A stretch of 64,000 nt of DNA from JAAELZ01 sp965237485 (GCA_965237485.1 CBDEFQ010000009.1:1302001-1366000), one strand, 5' to 3'; shown: positions 1-9,348, numbered from the stretch's first letter. Notes: generated from the sequence alone by a model not told the origin. Made by a program: numbers and translations.

Positions 1-1169
1 TGAAATCGATCTGGCAATCGACGGTAAACGCAATCGCTATGATTTCATCAAACGCACCTTAATGCGTTTCAAATACAGCAAACTGGGTCGAGCCGATAAG
101 GGTCTTGTGCTGCGTTATATCACACGCATCAGCGGTTACTCTTATGTGCAAGTGAAACGCCTGGCTGCCAGCTATCTCAAGCACGGTAGAATCCAGTGGC
201 GACATCGTGCCACAAGGGGCTTTGCTAGACGCTATAGCAATCAAGACATTAAGCTTCTAGCAGATATGGATGAACTCCACGGTACGTTATCAGGCCATGC
301 CACTAGGAAACTCTGTGAGCGCGCCCTATTGTCTATGAGCAAACTGAGTATGCCAACCTGGCACCTATCTCGGTTTCTCATCTATACAATCTACGCCGAT
401 CTAAACCCTACCAGAACAATCGCCGTCACTTTGAAAGACACATTCTAAGCCTTCTTCTATCGGCCAAAGACGTAAGCCACAGCCAGAAGGTCAACCTGGC
501 TATAGCCGTGTAGATACAGTGCATCAGGGCGATAAGGACAAGGTTAAAGGGGTCTATCATATCAACGCCGTTGATGAGATCACCCCGTTTGAAGTCGTGT
601 CTTCTACACAGAAAATATCAGAGCCATTCTTGATGCCTATTCTCACTCAAATGCTAGAGCAATTCCCCTTTGTGATTAAAGGCTTTCATGCCGATAATGG
701 CAGTGAATACATTAACCAATCGGTGGTGCGATTGTTGAATAAGCTATTAATCGAGTTGACCCAATCCAGGGCTAGACACCGTAACGACCATGCCTTAGTT
801 GAGTGCAACAATGGGGCCATCGTGCGCAAGCATCTTGGCTTCATGCATATCCCGCAAAAATATGCGCCTGAGATTAATCAATTTGCCACCGACTTTCTTA
901 ACCCTTATTTGAATTATCACCGACCTTGTTTCTTCCCGCAGATCAGCACTAACAACAAAGGAAAACAAGTCAAAACCTATCCATATCGAAACATGATGAC
1001 GCCTTATGAAAAACTCAAATCGTTGACCAATGCACAGTCATATCTTAAAACTCACATCTCGTTTATAATGCTTGACGATATCGTTTATCAGATGACTGAT
1101 AATGAGGCAGCAAAACAACTCAATGAGGAAAAAACTAAACTCTTTAAAAACATCTTTGAACAGAAATGA
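1..1169 (+). pseudogene. DDE transposase broken by two -1 frameshifts
   Basis: The protein can be read only by changing frame twice. Frame one runs to about 325 (helix-turn-helix N-terminal part), a second frame runs from about 330 to 435 (contains LYNLRRSKPYQNNRRHF), and a third from about 438 to 1169. The third holds the rve core with VDTVHQGD (first Asp), HADNGSEY (second Asp) and VECNNG (Glu). Each change fits loss of a single base, near CTATTGTC (~327) and near TTTGAAAGACAC (~433). The same two lesions occur in copy B at 49303-49880, so they predate the duplication or are tolerated. An intact enzyme would need two recoding events, so I call it a pseudogene. Confidence 0.7.
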
Positions 1170-1204
1170 CAATCAACTTCTCGGTATCATTCCTGTATTG
1201 GAAT
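1..1204 (+). mobile_element. IS element (rve/DDE type), copy A, left part outside window
   Basis: The first ~507 bases match 49374-49880 with three substitutions, so this is one of two copies of the same element; the left end of this copy lies before the window. The right end is near 1204, where a sequence around 1176-1204 resembles, in inverted form, the left terminus visible at about 49217-49245 (shared core AATGATAC). By comparison with copy B the full element would be about 1.36 kb. The family was not named with certainty; an rve-fold DDE transposase is clear. Confidence 0.75.
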
Positions 1205-1393
1205 AGACTTATCCAAGGTGGATGGAGCTAAATATCAACCATAAGTCGCATATGTTTAAGCAGAAGCCTAAAAATGCGTCAAAATTTCCGTTAGTTAAAC
1301 GTAACAGGTTACATTTTCGAATAATTTTCCTGTTCCATCGCATTCCATTTTTAAAAGTGGATTGGTCACACTTAGTTTTAGCGAAACAAACTC

Positions 1394-2080
1394 ATGCAAT
1401 CAGCACAAACAAAAGATAAAGATCAGCAACAAATGCGTCAGTGGTTGGCACAAAAACCCGACACCCAATCGGTGGCACAGTTTGTGTCTGGCCCTGGAAT
1501 CGAACGACTTGAGCTAAAGTTTGATATAGCGTTGCTTAAGGAGGCTTTAGAGCAAATTGCTCACACAGCAGATTTTCAAGGCGCACACCAAGACCAAGGC
1601 TTTGGAGCGATCCCGTTGACTCGACGTCCAGGAGTAGAGAGTTTCACAGAAACTGATTTGTCAGGCCGTTATTGGCTGCGTCCAGACGAGCGTTACGTTG
1701 AAGAGCCCCAAGAGGAGCTAGTGGATGAATTTGCATACAGTGAATTTGTCCCCGCTTATAAAGGCACTTACTTTGAAACAGTGCATCAAGCCTTGGTAGA
1801 ACGTTTCCCAATTGGGCGTATGCGCATTTTGCAAAAATCACTCTACAATTGTAATTCTTGGCATCGTGATCCTGAACCACGCTTGCACATCCCAGTGATT
1901 TCAAACCCTGGGTCGTTGTTTATAGTCAATCATCATTGCACTCACTTGCCAGCTGATGGTTCGGTTTATTTTACTGATACACGCGGTTATCACACTGCAC
2001 TTAATGGTGGCCTATACCCAAGAGTTCACATTGTGGCTGCATTGCCTATGGAAAGCGACATGGCTAGTGATCATGGCTAG
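1394..2080 (+). CDS. Aspartyl/asparaginyl beta-hydroxylase-like Fe(II)/2-oxoglutarate dioxygenase
   Basis: A 228-residue cytosolic protein whose C-terminal half has the double-stranded beta-helix iron site of the AspH family: H157-x-D159 (in NSWHRD), distal His200 (GYHTALNGG) and an Arg210-Val-His that would bind 2-oxoglutarate. There is no signal peptide or membrane segment, so the substrate is probably a free amino acid or small molecule rather than a secreted protein. Its stop codon overlaps the GTG start of the threonine-aldolase-like gene, implying translational coupling. That neighbour would cleave a beta-hydroxy amino acid, which fits a hydroxylase acting on a side-chain beta carbon. 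The fold is seen; the substrate is inference. No strong ribosome binding site is visible before the ATG. Confidence 0.75.
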   Translation: MQSAQTKDKDQQQMRQWLAQKPDTQSVAQFVSGPGIERLELKFDIALLKEALEQIAHTADFQGAHQDQGFGAIPLTRRPGVESFTETDLSGRYWLRPDERYVEEPQEELVDEFAYSEFVPAYKGTYFETVHQALVERFPIGRMRILQKSLYNCNSWHRDPEPRLHIPVISNPGSLFIVNHHCTHLPADGSVYFTDTRGYHTALNGGLYPRVHIVAALPMESDMASDHG

Positions 2081-2095
2081 TGATCATGGCTAGTG
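2060..2095 (+). repeat. 13-bp tandem duplication at a stop/start junction
   Basis: ATGGCTAGTGATC occurs at 2060-2072 and 2073-2085, and its first ten bases again at 2086-2095. The duplication supplies the stop of the hydroxylase gene (TAG at 2078-2080) and possible starts of the next gene (GTG 2080, ATG 2086). Confidence 0.9.
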
Positions 2096-3156
2096 CTTAT
2101 CACTTGATGAAGCAGGCTAAGGCCGAAGCGACTACCGCGGGTAATGAAGAGTTGATTGACTTGCGTAGCGATACGGTGACACGTCCTAGCCCTGAAATGA
2201 TGGAATGGATGATGCAAGCGCCTGTTGGTGATGATGTGTACGGTGAAGACATCAGCGTTAACTTGCTGGAAAATACTGCCGCGCAAATACTTGGTAAAGA
2301 AGCAGGTTTATTTGTGAGTAGTGGCACGCAAAGCAACCTTATTGCGTTGCTGAGCCATTGCGGGCGCGGTGATGAATATTTAGTCGGGGATAAATACCAT
2401 ATCTATATGGACGAAGCTGGCGGGCCTTCCGTGCTGGGGTCAATGGTTTGTTGCCCCTTGGTCACCGACAGCAATGGCGCCTTATCGGCTAATCAAATTA
2501 CGCAATCTGTTAAAGACGACGACCCCCATTACGCCATTACCAAGTTGCTTTGCCTAGAAAATACGGTTTGGGGACGGGTTCAAAGTGTTGCGTCGATGAC
2601 GCAACTGACTAATACGGCAAGGGCTGCAGGCTTGCTCTGTCATCTAGATGGTGCGCGAATAATGAACGCTGCGGTAGGTTCAAAGGCCGATCCCAAGGAA
2701 ATCACTCAAGGATTTGACAGCGTATCAATGTGTTTGTCTAAAGGTCTGGGTGCGCCAGTGGGGTCGGTACTCTGCGGTTCTAAAGCATTTATTCGACGTG
2801 CGCGAAGAGTGAGAAAATTAGTGGGCGGTGGAATGCGCCAAGCAGGAGTACTTGCCGCATGTGGACTATACGCGCTAGAGCACAATATAGTTCGTTTGGC
2901 AGATGACCACGCTAAGGCCCAGAGATTGGTTTCGGGTTTGCAAGAGATTGAGCAACTGCGCGTCGAACAGCATACTAATATGGTATTCGTCGAACCAGAA
3001 GAGCGCGACCGGTCTTCATTAATGGCGCACCTGCAGGATCATCAAATTCTGATCGGCGCACCCCTGCCCATCGCAAGATTGGTTACCCATTTAGACACCA
3101 GCGAGGCTGATATAGACAAGGTTGTAGATGTGTTACGAGAGTTTTATCATCGTTAG
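2080..3156 (+). CDS. ltaE: Low-specificity threonine aldolase family PLP enzyme
   Basis: A fold-type I PLP enzyme of the LtaE/beta-eliminating lyase family. It starts its core with LRSDTVTRPSPEMM and has the PLP-lysine motif LSKGLGAPVG (Lys221) and HLDGARIMNA before it. Family members split L-threonine, L-allo-threonine or other beta-hydroxy-alpha-amino acids into glycine and an aldehyde. The 358-residue length is slightly above the usual 330-345 because of a ~25-residue N-terminal lead, so ATG 2086 or an internal ATG at 2107 could also be the start. It overlaps the preceding hydroxylase gene by one base. The context suggests that it cleaves that hydroxylase's product, which is inference. Confidence 0.88.
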   Translation: MIMASAYHLMKQAKAEATTAGNEELIDLRSDTVTRPSPEMMEWMMQAPVGDDVYGEDISVNLLENTAAQILGKEAGLFVSSGTQSNLIALLSHCGRGDEYLVGDKYHIYMDEAGGPSVLGSMVCCPLVTDSNGALSANQITQSVKDDDPHYAITKLLCLENTVWGRVQSVASMTQLTNTARAAGLLCHLDGARIMNAAVGSKADPKEITQGFDSVSMCLSKGLGAPVGSVLCGSKAFIRRARRVRKLVGGGMRQAGVLAACGLYALEHNIVRLADDHAKAQRLVSGLQEIEQLRVEQHTNMVFVEPEERDRSSLMAHLQDHQILIGAPLPIARLVTHLDTSEADIDKVVDVLREFYHR

Positions 3157-3169
3157 GTTGCATTAGAAC

Positions 3170-4495
3170 ATGCCTTCCTCTCGTTTTTTTGAATTTACCC
3201 ACTCTCTACAGTACGAGGATATTCCTACTGAAACCATCGCGTTCGCGCGTCGCTGTTTGTTGGACTTAGTCGGAGTTGCGGCAGCGGGCTCCAAAACACA
3301 GTTATCGCGCATCATTAACAATCATGCGGCACGACATTTTGCAGCTAGTGATAGCAGTGGCAGCGCAAAACTACTTTATGATGCAAGAGAAGTTAGTCCG
3401 GTGGGCGCGGCATTAGCTAATGGAATGACCATCGATTCGGTTGACGCGCATGATGGTAACAAGCTGGTTAAAGGTCATGTTGGGTGCGGAGTATTTCCTG
3501 CTGTGATGGCCTTGATGCAATCTCAGGCTAATAACGATGAACGAGAGTTTTTAACCAATCTTGTTATCGGCTATGAGTTGGGCACGCGGGCGGGCATTGC
3601 TTTGCATGCCAGTGCGAGTGACTATCACACATCCGGCGCATGGGTAGCGGTGGCTTGCGCAGGAATTGGAACCCGTTTATTGGGGCTAAATGAGCAGCAA
3701 TCACGTGAGGCTATCGGCATTGCAGAATATCATGGCCCGCGCAGTCAAATGATGAGGGCAGTTGATTATCCAACCATGGTGAAAGACGGTTCGGGTTGGG
3801 GTGCGATGAGCGGGGTTTCAGCCGCATTTCTAGCATCAGATGGCTTTACAGGGGCACCTGCGATAACAGTTGAGCATCAAGATCACCAAACGCTATGGGA
3901 TACCTTAGGCAGCCGTTGGATGATCCATGAACAATATTTTAAGCCTTACCCTGTTTGCCGCTGGGCGCAGCCTGCCGTTGAGGCTGGCTTAGATTTGTGC
4001 CGTACATATCGGCTCGAGGCGAAAGACATTGAGCGCATTGAAGTTGAGACGTTCCACGAAGCCAAACGCTTAGCTACAGCACTGCCCCAAACCACAGAAG
4101 AGGCGCAGTATAGCCTTCCATATTCGACAGCCGCCGCAATAGTTCACGGGGCCTTATCGCCTGAGCAGATCGATAACAGTGCACTGCAAGACGCTGAAGT
4201 TATGCGCTTGTCCGCGTCAATGGTGCTCACAGAAAATGATGAGTTCAATGCTCAATTCCCTGCCAAGCGGTTTGCGAAGGTCACGATTGTAACGGTTGAT
4301 AATCAGCGACTGGAGTCAAAGCCCACAGAGGCACGAGGAGACCCTGAGGTGCCCTTGAGCAATCGGGAAATAGTAGATAAGTTTTACGCATATATCGAGC
4401 CAGTGATTGGCCGTCAGCGTACGTTGGCCATAGAGCAATCTATCAGTGCACTCGGAAATGGTGAGCAACTAAACCAGTTTTATCAGCAAATTTAG
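3170..4495 (+). CDS. MmgE/PrpD family protein (2-methylcitrate dehydratase-like)
   Basis: A 441-residue protein of the MmgE/PrpD superfamily. It shows the N-terminal FARRCLLDLVGVAAAG-type helix, an NGMTIDSVDAHDG segment, and the central KDGSGWGAMSGVSAA and EQYFKPYPVCRWAQPAVEA segments typical of the family. Known members include 2-methylcitrate dehydratase, cis-aconitate decarboxylase and many uncharacterised dehydratases or isomerases. No prpB/prpC partners lie nearby, so it is unlikely to be the methylcitrate-cycle enzyme itself. It follows the aldolase gene by 13 bases and is probably cotranscribed, which suggests a role on a hydroxy-acid intermediate of the same pathway. The exact reaction cannot be read from the sequence. 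Confidence 0.8.
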   Translation: MPSSRFFEFTHSLQYEDIPTETIAFARRCLLDLVGVAAAGSKTQLSRIINNHAARHFAASDSSGSAKLLYDAREVSPVGAALANGMTIDSVDAHDGNKLVKGHVGCGVFPAVMALMQSQANNDEREFLTNLVIGYELGTRAGIALHASASDYHTSGAWVAVACAGIGTRLLGLNEQQSREAIGIAEYHGPRSQMMRAVDYPTMVKDGSGWGAMSGVSAAFLASDGFTGAPAITVEHQDHQTLWDTLGSRWMIHEQYFKPYPVCRWAQPAVEAGLDLCRTYRLEAKDIERIEVETFHEAKRLATALPQTTEEAQYSLPYSTAAAIVHGALSPEQIDNSALQDAEVMRLSASMVLTENDEFNAQFPAKRFAKVTIVTVDNQRLESKPTEARGDPEVPLSNREIVDKFYAYIEPVIGRQRTLAIEQSISALGNGEQLNQFYQQI

Positions 4496-4611
4496 CTTGC
4501 TCTTCCCCCTGTAAGCGAGCTATTTCTTCTTAGGCGCCTATCTATTGCGTATTAGTTGACTCTATTAGCCCCCGAGAATACTCTCAAGCATTATTTTATA
4601 TAGGAATTATA

Positions 4612-4980
4612 GTGACTCAAATAAAAACAGCGGGTGACCTTATCGCCCAAGCGCAAAAAGACATTAACTGCGTAAATGTGAATCAGGCCAAGCAATTATT
4701 TGACGGCGGGGCGAATGCGGTGGTGTTGGACGTCCGCGAAGCCGACGCAGTAGCCCAGTCTAAGTTAGCTTGCTCTGAGCATATTTCGCGTGGTTTGCTG
4801 GAAATGAAAATTGAAAAGCTGTGTCCAAACGCCGATACCCTCATTCTGACGCATTGTGGCGGCGGCGGTCGGGCCTCATTAGCAGCATATAGCTTACAAA
4901 AGATGGGTTATACCAACGTATACGCGATCACCGCGAAGTACGATGATATTAAAGCTGAGTTTTCTAGGTTAAAGCGTTAG
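4612..4980 (+). CDS. Rhodanese-domain sulfurtransferase
   Basis: A 122-residue single-domain rhodanese. LDVREADAVAQ is the usual N-terminal rhodanese motif and Cys82 in THCGGGGRASLAA is the predicted persulfide-carrying residue. The GTG start is chosen because AGGAATT lies just upstream. The gene is 116 bases behind the MmgE/PrpD gene and converges with a MoaD/ThiS-like gene and a tungsten/molybdenum-enzyme gene. A role in delivering sulfur for the pterin cofactor or for the carrier protein is plausible but not shown. Confidence 0.8.
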   Translation: MTQIKTAGDLIAQAQKDINCVNVNQAKQLFDGGANAVVLDVREADAVAQSKLACSEHISRGLLEMKIEKLCPNADTLILTHCGGGGRASLAAYSLQKMGYTNVYAITAKYDDIKAEFSRLKR

Positions 4981-4993
4981 TTGCTATTGTGAA

Positions 4994-5245
4994 TTAACCG
5001 CCTTTGATCGGAGGGAATAAAACCAACTCGTCACCGTTTTTTAGCACGGTAGTTTGGTAGGTTTCAGGGTGTAATTTGTCACCGTTTAAAATCACGTAAA
5101 ACGGCCTTGAATCAGGTAGAGCAAAGCTAGTGATGGCATCAGCTATCGCGTGTCCTTGCCGTAAGGTCACCTCGCAATGGTTATGTTGCCCAGTAACCGG
5201 AAGATATTCCCTTAGGTTGCCGAGCATTTTTAGCTGATATTTCAC
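4994..5245 (-). CDS. MoaD/ThiS-like sulfur-carrier protein
   Basis: An 83-residue beta-grasp protein ending in the Gly-Gly tail (FPPIKGG) that is thiocarboxylated in MoaD and ThiS. It begins 14 bases after the aldehyde oxidoreductase gene on the same strand, so it is very likely made with it. MoaD-like genes beside AOR-family enzymes are common and are thought to serve molybdopterin or tungstopterin assembly. The window has a separate true thiS at 61572-61769 inside the thiamin operon, so this copy is probably dedicated to the cofactor of the neighbouring oxidoreductase. Confidence 0.8.
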   Translation of the reverse strand: MKYQLKMLGNLREYLPVTGQHNHCEVTLRQGHAIADAITSFALPDSRPFYVILNGDKLHPETYQTTVLKNGDELVLFPPIKGG

Positions 5246-5259
5246 CTAATGAGAAACAC

Positions 5260-7080
5260 TTATAGTGACAGCCTTTCTAGCGTTTCGGGTAGCGGAATAC
5301 CATCTGCATCCCAGCCGCGTGCTGCATAATATTCAGGCAGCATTTCATCTAGCTTGCAAACCAAGCCCTTCGCTGTGCCAGAAGGCGCGGGTTCGGTTAG
5401 GATGCGTTTGGGCAAGGAGTCGTCTGTTTTAGTGAGCCCCGCTTGTAAGTTGAACTGACGTTCAAGATTCCAAATGCGTTCACCTGTTTCTTTTAGCCGT
5501 TCCATGCCCCAATCACCTTCACAGGTGATGTCGATCAATTCGCAATAATCTTCCATCGACCAACCTGTACCTCCTGGGAAAATACACAAACCGGTTGAAT
5601 CAATAAACGAAACATCGTCTTGCGAGTCTTTTACAATTTGCGCTTTACCTTGAATTTCGGTGGTTTCAAAGTCGTGGTTATAAGGATCCGCCCTTAAGTG
5701 GCAAGCGCCGCGGTTACTAGTGGCATACGCCAAGCCCATCCCTTGCATAGAGCGTCCGTCATAAGCAGCAAATTCTTGACCTTTAACCGACATGGATAGA
5801 TCAGGGTGGCCATATTTAGCGGTTAACAATTTTGAGCCCATTGCAACATCAGCTCCAAACCCTTGGTTGCGAGCTGTCATATCCGTCATTGCGCACATGG
5901 CCTCGGCAGAACCAAACTTTAATTCAATGCCGCCAGTGGTTTCTTTATCTATCACACCGATTTCATATAGCTCCATGGCAGCAGCAATCGAGCCACCTAA
6001 TGAGATCGGATCCATGCCGTATTCGTTACAGATAAAGCCCGCGTATGTGGCTGCATCCATGTCGTCTACTCCGCAGGCCGCGCCCAGCGCATAGGCTGTT
6101 TCATATTCTAATCCACCAGAGGCGATATGGTATTGCGGCTTATCTTTAACGGTGAAATGCGTTGGGTCAATTTTGCAAATACGACCGCACGCAATGGTAC
6201 AACCAAAACAAGCTCCGCCGCGAACGAGGTTTGTGTGGCCATTTTCATTTGGCGTTTGCATCGCTTGCGCATTCAGTTTGTGAGCACCTTCAAATTGCAC
6301 ATCGCGATTGTTACGCGTAGGGAAACTGCCGAAAGCGTTAGTCGTGTCTGTCATCGCAATGGTGCCATCTCTGGATAATTCCTCCGTGTCATTCATCCTG
6401 GCATTAACTGCGCTAATTTTTCTCATTAACTCTAAGCCGTTGCCTTCCGACTTAACTCCAACTGAACCATGAGCTGCAACTGCTTTGAGGTTTTTAGAAC
6501 CCATTACCGCGCCCACGCCTGAGCGGCCTGCTGCACGATGTAAGTCGTTTACCACGCAAGCATAACGGCATTGGTTCTCACCCGCTTGTCCTATGGAGGC
6601 GATTTTAACTGCAGTACCAATGTGTTCTTTATGAATTATCTCTTCTGTTTCCCAGACCGTTTTACCCCAAAGATGGCTGGCATCACGTAGTTCAATATGA
6701 TCATCTTCGATATACAAATAGACAGGCTTTTCCGACCTGCCCTCAATAATCGCCATGTCATAGCCCGACATTTTAAGCTCACCACCAAATTTACCACCGG
6801 AATTAGAGCAAGCGATAGCACCAGTGAGTGCCCCTTTGGTGATAACGGAATAGCGGCCACTAGTGGAAGCATTGGTGCCTGTCATCGGGCCGGTTGCGAA
6901 GATAAGCTTGTTTTCGGGCGATAGAGCATCAACCGATGGATCCATTTCTTCAAGTAGGTATTTGGTACCTAAACCCCGCTGCCCTAAATACTGTTGCGCC
7001 CATTGCATATTCAGGGGTTCAATGGTGCATTCTTGGGTGGTCAAATTAACTCTTAAAATTTTACGCTGCCAAGTCATCAA
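5260..7080 (-). CDS. Aldehyde:ferredoxin oxidoreductase family tungsten/molybdenum enzyme
   Basis: A 606-residue member of the AOR family, whose bis-pterin W or Mo centre oxidises aldehydes to acids. The N-terminal domain shows GQRGLGTKYL, LIFATGPMTGTNAS, TSGRYSVITKG and SNSGGKFGGELKMSGYD, the usual cofactor-contact region. A Cys-x2-Cys-x3-Cys run (ACFGCTIACGRIC, about residues 290-301) plus a later Cys in TGLCIFPGG would hold the [4Fe-4S] cluster. The length is normal. Either of two adjacent Met codons could be the start. The gene lies between the ABC importer and the MoaD-like gene on one strand, and opposite a hydroxylase/aldolase pair that should release an aldehyde. That aldehyde is its likely substrate (inference). 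The electron acceptor is unknown. Confidence 0.88.
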   Translation of the reverse strand: MMTWQRKILRVNLTTQECTIEPLNMQWAQQYLGQRGLGTKYLLEEMDPSVDALSPENKLIFATGPMTGTNASTSGRYSVITKGALTGAIACSNSGGKFGGELKMSGYDMAIIEGRSEKPVYLYIEDDHIELRDASHLWGKTVWETEEIIHKEHIGTAVKIASIGQAGENQCRYACVVNDLHRAAGRSGVGAVMGSKNLKAVAAHGSVGVKSEGNGLELMRKISAVNARMNDTEELSRDGTIAMTDTTNAFGSFPTRNNRDVQFEGAHKLNAQAMQTPNENGHTNLVRGGACFGCTIACGRICKIDPTHFTVKDKPQYHIASGGLEYETAYALGAACGVDDMDAATYAGFICNEYGMDPISLGGSIAAAMELYEIGVIDKETTGGIELKFGSAEAMCAMTDMTARNQGFGADVAMGSKLLTAKYGHPDLSMSVKGQEFAAYDGRSMQGMGLAYATSNRGACHLRADPYNHDFETTEIQGKAQIVKDSQDDVSFIDSTGLCIFPGGTGWSMEDYCELIDITCEGDWGMERLKETGERIWNLERQFNLQAGLTKTDDSLPKRILTEPAPSGTAKGLVCKLDEMLPEYYAARGWDADGIPLPETLERLSL

Positions 7081-7229
7081 GTTCTCCTCAATATTTTATT
7101 ACGCTAGGTATTACTAAGCCTTATTTGAGCGGCCTAATTCTGGTTCAAAGTATAGGCCATCTATTTGGATTTTCCTACCTTTGCGATGGCCGCGATCAGG
7201 CGAATAAAAAAGGCGACTTTATGCAGGTG

Positions 7230-8081
7230 TTACTGCGGGCTTAGCCCACGAAGCTTTTCATTTCTGCGGCGTATCAACTCTAAGGTGAATAAAAGCATAA
7301 TTGAGACACCCACCAACATCGTTGCCACCGCTAATATCGTTGGGCTTATTTGCTCACGTATGCCAGAAAACATTTGCCATGGGATGGTACGCTGCTCGTA
7401 ACTACCGATAAACTTAACTACGATAACTTCATCAAAAGAAGTAATAAACGCGAACAATGCACCTGAAATTACACCAGGTAAAATTAGCGGAACAATAATG
7501 GAAAAGAATGTTTTGGTGGGAGATGCGCCCATATTAGCGGCAGCTCGCGTTAAGCTGTGGTCAAAGCCTGATAGTGTCGCCGTAACGGTTATTACAACGA
7601 AGGGCGTGCCTAAAGCGGCGTGAGCCAGTATGACACCTAAATAGGTGCCCGTTAGTCCAAAGCGCGCGTAAAAGAAATACATACCCGTCGCTGAAATAAT
7701 TAGCGGTACGATCATCGGTGAGATCAGAATCGCCATTACTAAAGATTTGTATGGCATATCAGAACGACTGAGACCTAGCGCCGCTATGGTGCCGAGAGTG
7801 GTGGAGATGATGGTTGCGAAAACAGCAATAATAAAGCTATTCTTTACTGCACCTAACCAATTCAAACTCGTAAAGAAATCCTGGTACCACTTGGTGGAAT
7901 AGCCTGCTGGGTCCAGCGACAGCATTTCAGGGGTGAAGGTAAAGAACGGCACCGCGTTAAACGACAACGGAATAATGATGACAATGGGGGCGATCAAGAA
8001 GAAAAAGATTAGGCCACAAATCGTCAAAAAGGTGTAATGCCAAACTTTTTCTAATGGGGTTGCGTATGCGGGAACGGCCAT
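7230..8081 (-). CDS. ABC transporter inner-membrane permease, PotC type
   Basis: A 283-residue integral membrane protein with six predicted hydrophobic segments and the EAA loop that contacts the ATPase (AANMGASPTKTFF...ILPG). It resembles PotC of spermidine/putrescine importers, a family that also takes up other cationic or small organic solutes. It starts four bases after the PotB-like gene, and the set ATPase-binding protein-permease-permease runs in one direction. The nearby oxidative genes suggest that the imported compound feeds them. The substrate cannot be told from sequence alone. Confidence 0.85.
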   Translation of the reverse strand: MAVPAYATPLEKVWHYTFLTICGLIFFFLIAPIVIIIPLSFNAVPFFTFTPEMLSLDPAGYSTKWYQDFFTSLNWLGAVKNSFIIAVFATIISTTLGTIAALGLSRSDMPYKSLVMAILISPMIVPLIISATGMYFFYARFGLTGTYLGVILAHAALGTPFVVITVTATLSGFDHSLTRAAANMGASPTKTFFSIIVPLILPGVISGALFAFITSFDEVIVVKFIGSYEQRTIPWQMFSGIREQISPTILAVATMLVGVSIMLLFTLELIRRRNEKLRGLSPQ

Positions 8082-8085
8082 GATG

Positions 8086-9348
8086 TTATCCGAGTTTCAT
8101 GTTATCTATGCCTACGATTTTGTCATAGACATAATAAAGTATTAGCACCAGCGCGAGTAGTATTGCGCCCAGCGCAGCAGCCAGACCCCAGTTTAAAGAG
8201 ACGCCTAAATGGTAGGCAATAAAGTTACTGATCAAGGTTCCGCTGGTGCCGCCAACCAGTGCTGGGGTGATGTAAAAGCCAATTGAGAGGATAAATACTA
8301 ATATTACCCCTGCGCCAACGCCTGACACCGTATTAGGTAGGTAGATCCTGACAAATGCAGTGAAGGGGGTAGCGCCCAAGGAGCGAGCGGCGCGCATATA
8401 ACTCGGCGGAATGGTTTTCATTACGCTGTAGAGCGGCAGAATCATAAACGGCAATAAAATATGTGTCATTGCGATAATCGTACCAGCGCGATTGTGAATC
8501 ATCGCTAAGCGGTCGTCGGTGGCAAAAAAGCCAAACCAGACTAAAATGTCGTTAATAATACCCTCCTGCTGCAACAAGGCAATCCATGCTGTGGTTCTAA
8601 CTAATAGCGAAGTCCAAAAAGGTAGCAATACTAATATAAGCAATAAGTTACTTTTCTTTGAGGGCAACACTGAAAGCAAATAGGATACTGGGTAGGCGAG
8701 AATGATACATAAGAACGTGATGAGTGTACTAACCCACACGGTTCTCCAGAATAGATCTAGATATATTTGTGAAGTGGCGTCGTTCATAACGACCTTGCCA
8801 TCTTCATCATAGCCTGCGTCTACCGCAGCCAAGTAATAGGCTTTAGTGAAATTACCACTCTCGCGTTTATAAATACGCCAAAAGTCAACCTTAGCCCATT
8901 TCTTGTCTAGCTTAAGAAATGCCTCCTTATAGGGAGGAGCAACGATGGGATTTTTCTTAATTTTTCTAGCTGTCTTTCGATACAGTCCTGAAAAACCACT
9001 CTTTTCGTAGTTAAGGCGTAAGCCGACTTTACCGATGGTTTTATTTTTGCTGCCAACATTAAAGTCTTTAGCTAACGCTTCGAATACCTCTTCGCCGGGT
9101 GCTTCATTGCTGAGATGGTCCCAGTTTGCAATCGCCTTGGTGGTATTGGGCATGATGTTCACTACCACATCGTTCCTCACGCTGCGCGTGAGCATGTCAG
9201 CAATTGGTAGAAAGAAGGTAAATAAAATAAATAAAAATAGAGGCACAACCAGTGTAATGGCACGAATTTTTCCGCGTCGGGTAGCGCGCGCTAGACTGGC
9301 TTTTAGAGGCAATCCGTCTGCGGTAACTATTGATTCTGTTGTGCTCAT
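8086..9348 (-). CDS. ABC transporter inner-membrane permease, PotB type with long periplasmic loop
   Basis: A 420-residue permease. After a first membrane segment near residues 30-53 comes a hydrophilic, Lys-rich stretch of about 150 residues, predicted periplasmic, before the remaining membrane segments begin near residue 200. The EAA loop is AARSLGATPFTAF. Classical PotB is about 285 residues; longer forms with an enlarged first loop are known among proteobacterial relatives, so this is a subfamily trait rather than a fusion. The function and partner are the PotC-like permease and PotA-like ATPase of the same operon. Confidence 0.85.
   Translation of the reverse strand: MSTTESIVTADGLPLKASLARATRRGKIRAITLVVPLFLFILFTFFLPIADMLTRSVRNDVVVNIMPNTTKAIANWDHLSNEAPGEEVFEALAKDFNVGSKNKTIGKVGLRLNYEKSGFSGLYRKTARKIKKNPIVAPPYKEAFLKLDKKWAKVDFWRIYKRESGNFTKAYYLAAVDAGYDEDGKVVMNDATSQIYLDLFWRTVWVSTLITFLCIILAYPVSYLLSVLPSKKSNLLLILVLLPFWTSLLVRTTAWIALLQQEGIINDILVWFGFFATDDRLAMIHNRAGTIIAMTHILLPFMILPLYSVMKTIPPSYMRAARSLGATPFTAFVRIYLPNTVSGVGAGVILVFILSIGFYITPALVGGTSGTLISNFIAYHLGVSLNWGLAAALGAILLALVLILYYVYDKIVGIDNMKLG

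Noticed and set aside
1222..1419. Open frame of 65 codons before the hydroxylase gene
   Set aside because: No recognisable features, overlaps the hydroxylase start and IS flank; likely chance.
3170..4495. Methylcitrate-cycle prpD
   Set aside because: No prpB or prpC next to it, and propionate is handled by the methylmalonyl-CoA operon in the same window; the superfamily is too broad for that name.
4994..5245. Second thiS for thiamin synthesis
   Set aside because: It is linked to the AOR-type gene rather than to thiG, and a normal thiS is present at 61572-61769; a MoaD-like role fits better.
7104..7120. GTATTACTAAGCCTT shared between 7107 and 31523 as a dispersed repeat
   Set aside because: The match is only 15 bases; at 31523 it is part of a terminator hairpin and at 7107 no hairpin with a T run forms. 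Too short to claim a repeat family.
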